Under the pieces are notes generated by a model, which was not told where the DNA came from, made no database searches, and saw only the letters and a program-made list of their open reading frames with translations. A stretch of DNA of 64,000 nt from Spirochaetia bacterium (lineage in GTDB: Bacteria; Spirochaetota; Spirochaetia; Sphaerochaetales; Sphaerochaetaceae). Of the stretch, positions 60,336-64,000 are shown in pieces (within the stretch, counting starts at the first letter, position 1; each line of letters begins with the position of its first letter). The translations under genes and the position numbers were made by a program. The stretch lies in contig JAKVOU010000001.1 in assembly GCA_022482625.1 (NCBI GenBank), forward strand, positions 806,001 through 870,000. Reading direction: 5' to 3'.

Positions 60336-60890
60336 ATGGATACGTTGATACTCTTCGGTTCAGCAAGAAAAAACGGTGAAACACACAAGATGGTAAGCTA
60401 TCTTGTCCCATTGCTCGAAGGTACTGTTACAATCGTCGATGCCTATCGGATAAAGGGTATTTCTCCCTGCAGGGACTGCAGATATTGCTGGAACCACCCC
60501 ACATGCTGCATCAAGGACGGCATGCAGGATATCTATGGTCTGGTTGAAAGTGCACAGGGTATCATCATAGCCGCTCCGGTATATTTTTCTTCAGCTCCGG
60601 CTCCACTGAAGTTGATCATAGACAGGTTTCAGCCTTACTGGGCAAAGAACTGCCTGAAAAAGCAGCCTTGGGAGAAAAGGAAAAAAGGAGCACTGCTGCT
60701 TGCGGGAGGTGCTGCCAGCTTTGAGAACCAGTTCAAGGGATGCGAAATCCAATATGCCGATGTCTTCAAGGCCTTGGGGGTCGATTCCCTCGGCACGGTC
60801 TGCATGAGTGATACCGACCATCGGACCTTGTCTACTGAAGAAAAGACCAAGGATGAGCTGGTAAACTTGGCAAACTTATTGAATATGTAA
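60336..60890 (+). CDS. NADPH-dependent FMN reductase/flavodoxin-like protein
   Basis: A 184-residue flavoprotein of the flavodoxin-like fold. The phosphate loop is GSARKNGETHKMV (about 8-20). An iron-sulfur flavoprotein-like patch with several cysteines, ISPCRDCRYCWNHPTCCIKDGM, follows (about 42-63). It continues with AQGIIIAAPVYFSSAPAPLKLIIDRFQPYW, which binds the flavin ring. The cysteine pattern resembles the compact Cys cluster of Isf-type proteins, but cluster binding is unproven. It has a good ribosome binding site (AAGGAG). It stands alone between the exporter and tig. Confidence 0.85.
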   Translation: MDTLILFGSARKNGETHKMVSYLVPLLEGTVTIVDAYRIKGISPCRDCRYCWNHPTCCIKDGMQDIYGLVESAQGIIIAAPVYFSSAPAPLKLIIDRFQPYWAKNCLKKQPWEKRKKGALLLAGGAASFENQFKGCEIQYADVFKALGVDSLGTVCMSDTDHRTLSTEEKTKDELVNLANLLNM

Positions 60891-61210
60891 TCGTAATGCG
60901 ACAAATCCCCATCCGGAAAATCAAAAATCATACCATTGATGGAAAACCAGCTGCTTTCATGTTGCAAGTTCTTGCTCAATTTGCTATCTTTTCCCGTAGT
61001 CTGCATTGATAGCTTGGTTTTATTGAAACGCAGCAACGATTTGACTTTGCATTGTCTTTTCAGTATGATGGGCATCCGGGTTTGCCCCTGTGAAAAGAGG
61101 TTGCCTGCTGACTGCCCGTTTTCAAGTCCGGACATTCTGAAACTATCAAGCCCCCGGCTTGAATGTAGATATATACTTACAGGTCGACGACCGAAAAGGA
61201 AGTAGATAGC
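60891..61210. other. Intergenic region before tig
   Basis: About 320 bp. It holds a short hairpin TCAAGCC-CCC-GGCTTGA near 61148-61164 without a T-run, and probably the tig promoter. An 89-codon open frame in it has no ribosome binding site or family-like sequence and is not called. Confidence 0.5.
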
Positions 61211-62608
61211 ATGATTGCTGAAACAAAAATCAAGGAAACAGAGAATTCCTCAGTCGAGCTGTCCATCACGCTGACAGCGGATTCCGTAGAGCAGGCTTAT
61301 CAGACAAAGCTGACCAAGTATGCGAAAGAACTGACCATCAACGGTTTCAGGAAAGGCAAGGTGCCACACAGCATCATTGAGCGGAAATATGGCGAGTCAA
61401 TACGTAATGAAGCAACTTTCGACGAAATTGAAAACGGCATGAAAGAGGCAATTGAAGCACTCGACGAAACAAAGAAACCATTGCCGTTCAGCCAACCGGA
61501 ACTTCTTGACGAAGAAAAGCTCCTGCCGTTCAAGGCAAATTCTGACCTGACCTTTACCGTCAAGTATGACGTCTCCCCGAAACCGGAGATCAAGGGTTAT
61601 ACCGATGGCAAGTACGGTTATGATACCGCAGAAGTCAGTGAAGCTGACATCGATGCCAAGGTAGAAGATTACAGGCAGAAGGATGCCATGATAATGTCCA
61701 GAAGCAATGGTGATGAAGCCAAGGCCGATGACATCGCAACCATCGACTATGCCGAAATTGACGACAAGGGTGAAAAGATCGAGGGAACTGCACGTGAAGA
61801 CTATACCTTTACCATCGGCAAGGGCACAGCACCGTTTGAACTTACGGAAGACGTGGCAGGCATGAAGATGGGAGAAACCAAGGAAATCGAAAAGACTTTC
61901 CCTGCAGACTACTCTGACAAAGACCTTGCCGGGACTTCCAAGAAGCTGACCGTCACGCTCAAGGAACTGAAGTACAATGATATCCCTGAAGTCGATGATG
62001 AATTTGCCCAGGATATCAAAGAAGAGTACAAGACTGTAGCTGACCTGAGAGCAGGCATCAAGGGTGAACTTGAAACACAGATCGAACAGATTGTAAAGAA
62101 TGAGAAGATCAAGGCTGTACTTGACAAGATGACCGAAGAAAATACCATCGACCTTCCCCAGTCAATGATCAATGCACAGGTAGAACAGCAATTGAATTCC
62201 TATTTCCAGCGGATGGGAGCTACATCCCAGCAGATTTCCCAGATGTTTACAAAAGAACAGCTGAAAGGATTTGCAGATGAAATCCGTCCACAGGCAATCA
62301 AGGATCTCAAGGCATCCCTCATACTTGAAACCATCGCAAAGAACGAAAAGCTCGATGCTACCGATGAGGAAATCAACAAGGTCATTGCCGACGAACAGCT
62401 TGATACTTCCAAATACCAGAAAAATCAGCTGGATTATCTGAAGCAGCAGCTCAAGTTTGAAGTTGAAAACGACAAAGCCGCGAACTTCATACTTGAACAT
62501 AATACTTTCACTGAAGAGGCAAAGAAATCCCTTGCTGAGCTGACTGCTCCGAAGAAGGCACCGGAAGAGGAAACGGAAGAAGCAAAAGAAACTTCTGAAG
62601 CTGAATAA
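61211..62608 (+). CDS. tig: Trigger factor (ribosome-bound chaperone)
   Basis: A 465-residue chaperone and peptidyl-prolyl isomerase. The N-terminal ribosome-binding motif is NGFRKGKVPHSIIERKYG (about 44-61). The FKBP-like PPIase domain (about 165-250) includes DIATIDYAEIDDKGEKIEGTA and FELTEDVAGMKMGETKEI. The C-terminal helical chaperone domain ends with an acidic tail (EEETEEAKETSEAE). Length is slightly above the usual ~430-450. It is followed by a strong terminator, then clpP and clpX, the classical order. Confidence 0.97.
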   Translation: MIAETKIKETENSSVELSITLTADSVEQAYQTKLTKYAKELTINGFRKGKVPHSIIERKYGESIRNEATFDEIENGMKEAIEALDETKKPLPFSQPELLDEEKLLPFKANSDLTFTVKYDVSPKPEIKGYTDGKYGYDTAEVSEADIDAKVEDYRQKDAMIMSRSNGDEAKADDIATIDYAEIDDKGEKIEGTAREDYTFTIGKGTAPFELTEDVAGMKMGETKEIEKTFPADYSDKDLAGTSKKLTVTLKELKYNDIPEVDDEFAQDIKEEYKTVADLRAGIKGELETQIEQIVKNEKIKAVLDKMTEENTIDLPQSMINAQVEQQLNSYFQRMGATSQQISQMFTKEQLKGFADEIRPQAIKDLKASLILETIAKNEKLDATDEEINKVIADEQLDTSKYQKNQLDYLKQQLKFEVENDKAANFILEHNTFTEEAKKSLAELTAPKKAPEEETEEAKETSEAE

Positions 62609-62625
62609 GTTCCTTTTTTGAGCAA

Positions 62626-62662
62626 ACAAGGGTTGTTGCCAGGCAACAGCCCTTGTTTTTTT
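62626..62662 (+). terminator. Terminator after tig
   Basis: ACAAGGGTTGTTGCC (62626-62640) pairs with GGCAACAGCCCTTGT (62642-62656) over 15 bp with one G-T pair, followed by T's. Read-through into clpP may still occur; a separate clpP promoter is expected in 62663-62860. Confidence 0.9.
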
Positions 62663-62881
62663 CCTAAGAAAACAATAAAAACAAATGAATTTTCAGAGGT
62701 TCTGCAAAGCCAGGGATATAAAATGACTGAGTAACCTTTCTATTTTGCTTTTTTTCCAGTATATTGGAAAGGGGGCTGTTGCTCCAAAAAAAATACCGGG
62801 AGCTGAACAGAAGCGAGCAATCCCTTTACGGTTAGCATACACGGGGAATGTTCCACCCAAAAATATCGAGGAGTAATTCTT

Positions 62882-63490
62882 ATGGATAGTTTCAATACAA
62901 AGACAAGAATGCAGACCATGATCCCGATGGTTGTCGAACAATCCGGCGTCGGAGAACGTTCCTATGACATCTTCAGCCGTCTGCTCAAAGATAGGATTGT
63001 ATTCCTTGACGGAGAAATCACTGATGAAGCCGCAGATCTGGTCGTTGCACAACTGATATTCCTAGAAAGCCAAGATCCAAACAAAGACATAAGCATATAC
63101 ATAAACAGTCCTGGCGGCAGTGTGACAGCGGGCCTTGCAATCTATGATACCATGCAGTATGTGCGTCCTGATGTCCAGACAATCTGTATGGGACAGGCAG
63201 CAAGCATGGGTGCACTGCTGCTTACTGCAGGAACAAAGGGAAAGAGGTTCATCCTTCCCTCTGCTAGGGTCATGATCCATCAGCCTTGGGGTGGTGTCCA
63301 AGGCCAAGCCAGTGATATCGTTATACACACGAAGGAACTGCTCCGCATCAAAAAACTTACGATTGATATCCTTTCTCAATGCACAGGCAAGGATCTGGCA
63401 ACAATACAGAAGGATGTGGAACGGGACTACTTCCTGAATGCGGAAGAAGCACAGGCCTACGGGCTTGTCGACCAAATTATGAGGAGATAA
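62882..63490 (+). CDS. clpP: ATP-dependent Clp protease proteolytic subunit
   Basis: A 202-residue serine peptidase that forms the tetradecameric proteolytic barrel. The triad is Ser108 ([11 protein letters not shown]), His133 ([16 protein letters not shown]) and Asp182 ([11 protein letters not shown]). The N-terminal [27 protein letters not shown] is the usual processing and axial-loop region. AGGAG lies 9 nt upstream. The clpX gene begins 2 bp after its stop. Confidence 0.98.
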   Translation: MDSFNTKTRMQTMIPMVVEQSGVGERSYDIFSRLLKDRIVFLDGEITDEAADLVVAQLIFLESQDPNKDISIYINSPGGSVTAGLAIYDTMQYVRPDVQTICMGQAASMGALLLTAGTKGKRFILPSARVMIHQPWGGVQGQASDIVIHTKELLRIKKLTIDILSQCTGKDLATIQKDVERDYFLNAEEAQAYGLVDQIMRR

Positions 63491-63492
63491 CA

Positions 63493-64000
63493 ATGAGAGG
63501 AGCAAAAGTCTGTTCTTTCTGCGGAAAGAGTGCTGACAAGTGCAAGAGGTTGATTACCGGCCCCGGCGTCGCAATCTGTGACGAATGCATAGCGACTTGC
63601 AACAAGATATTGGCAGAAGATCCGATCGATGATGAAAGTACCGCCTCCCTTCCTGATAAAATTCCGACTCCTCAGGAAATGAAGGCATATCTTGACCAGT
63701 ATGTCATCGGACAGGATGAAGCAAAGCGCGTCCTGTCGGTAGCTGTCTACAACCACTACAAAAGAGTAAAATTCCAGAAGAAAATTGCTGAAAACGGTGT
63801 CGAGCTGGACAAGTCAAACATACTTATGATCGGCCCTACCGGTACAGGCAAGACACTTTTGGCAAGGACACTTGCAAAGAAACTGCAGGTACCCTTCGCC
63901 ATTGCCGATGCAACGACACTCACGGAAGCAGGCTATGTCGGTGAGGATGTAGAAAACATCCTGCTCAAGCTGATACAGAATGCAAACGATAATATCTCTG
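63493..64000 (+). CDS. clpX: ClpX unfoldase (partial, runs off the right edge)
   Basis: The first ~169 codons of ClpX. The N-terminal C4 zinc-binding domain reads [30 protein letters not shown]. The AAA+ domain starts with [34 protein letters not shown] and Walker [15 protein letters not shown], then [21 protein letters not shown]. Walker B and beyond lie outside the window. It unfolds tagged proteins for ClpP. Confidence 0.98.
   Translation, partial: MRGAKVCSFCGKSADKCKRLITGPGVAICDECIATCNKILAEDPIDDESTASLPDKIPTPQEMKAYLDQYVIGQDEAKRVLSVAVYNHYKRVKFQKKIAENGVELDKSNILMIGPTGTGKTLLARTLAKKLQVPFAIADATTLTEAGYVGEDVENILLKLIQNANDNIS

Noticed and set aside
60936-61205. An 89-codon plus-strand frame before tig
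   Set aside because: It has no ribosome binding site and its cysteine/leucine-rich sequence is not protein-like; it probably covers the tig promoter region.

Overview
The window is a 64 kb piece of a diderm bacterial chromosome. It is most likely a spirochaete related to Sphaerochaeta. The envelope is Gram-negative in type: lipoproteins with lipobox signals, a TonB/ExbB/ExbD system, a TolC/RND pump and a TonB-dependent receptor. The signature around the 16S 340-400 region and the tig-clpP-clpX order fit that group. The placement rests on gene content and remembered 16S features, not on a tree. Protein genes look moderate to slightly low in GC. The rRNA operon and one insertion sequence are strikingly GC-rich by comparison.

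Layout. 0-8 kb: a partial radical SAM gene, a DUF4867 protein, an amino-acid ABC permease/ATPase pair behind an ArgR-type box, a hemolysin III protein, a MATE exporter, a zinc phospholipase-like protein and a modular surface lipoprotein. 8-21 kb: glycosyltransferase, acyl-CoA synthetase, a CcdA/TlpA-like redox pair, an RsmB-type methyltransferase, a DUF362 ferredoxin protein followed by a YgeY-type peptidase, a UvrD-type helicase overlapping an unknown gene, and a GH13 protein that has lost its catalytic nucleophile. 21-29 kb: an orphan ParA with a small partner, a 1.2 kb decayed stretch, asnA, exonuclease III, typA, a Nudix hydrolase and a condensation-like protein. 29.5-34.9 kb: one complete minus-strand rRNA operon (16S, tRNA-Ala, 23S, 5S) with promoter, processing stems and terminator.

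35-41 kb is a MarR-controlled RND efflux operon (marR, tolC, adaptor, RND pump, PG0541-type protein). 41.6-45.5 kb holds a GC-rich IS with 18-bp inverted repeats, a cluster of five tRNA genes (His, Arg, Lys, Leu, Gly) and an IS200-like element whose transposase has lost its HUH motif. 45.6-47 kb has two damaged lipoprotein genes built from a shared repeat. 47.4-51.7 kb is a cobalamin uptake locus: an AdoCbl riboswitch, a BtuB-like receptor broken by three frameshifts, a short ExbB, two ExbD and a TonB with a long pentapeptide-repeat linker. 51.7-60.3 kb holds an AraC/GyrI regulator, an MFS transporter, an M29 aminopeptidase, and a LacI regulator with paired operators in front of a two-subunit ABC exporter whose second half is frameshifted three times. 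The window ends with an FMN reductase-like protein and the proteostasis set tig, clpP and clpX (cut by the window edge).

No CRISPR array, prophage or classical defence island was seen. The items most worth a second look are the GH13 pseudoenzyme, the clustered +1 frameshifts in btuB and the ABC exporter, the HUH-less IS200 transposase, the ArgR box, the condensation-like protein without its catalytic histidine, and a lipoprotein whose C-terminal domain resembles variable proteins of diversity-generating retroelements.
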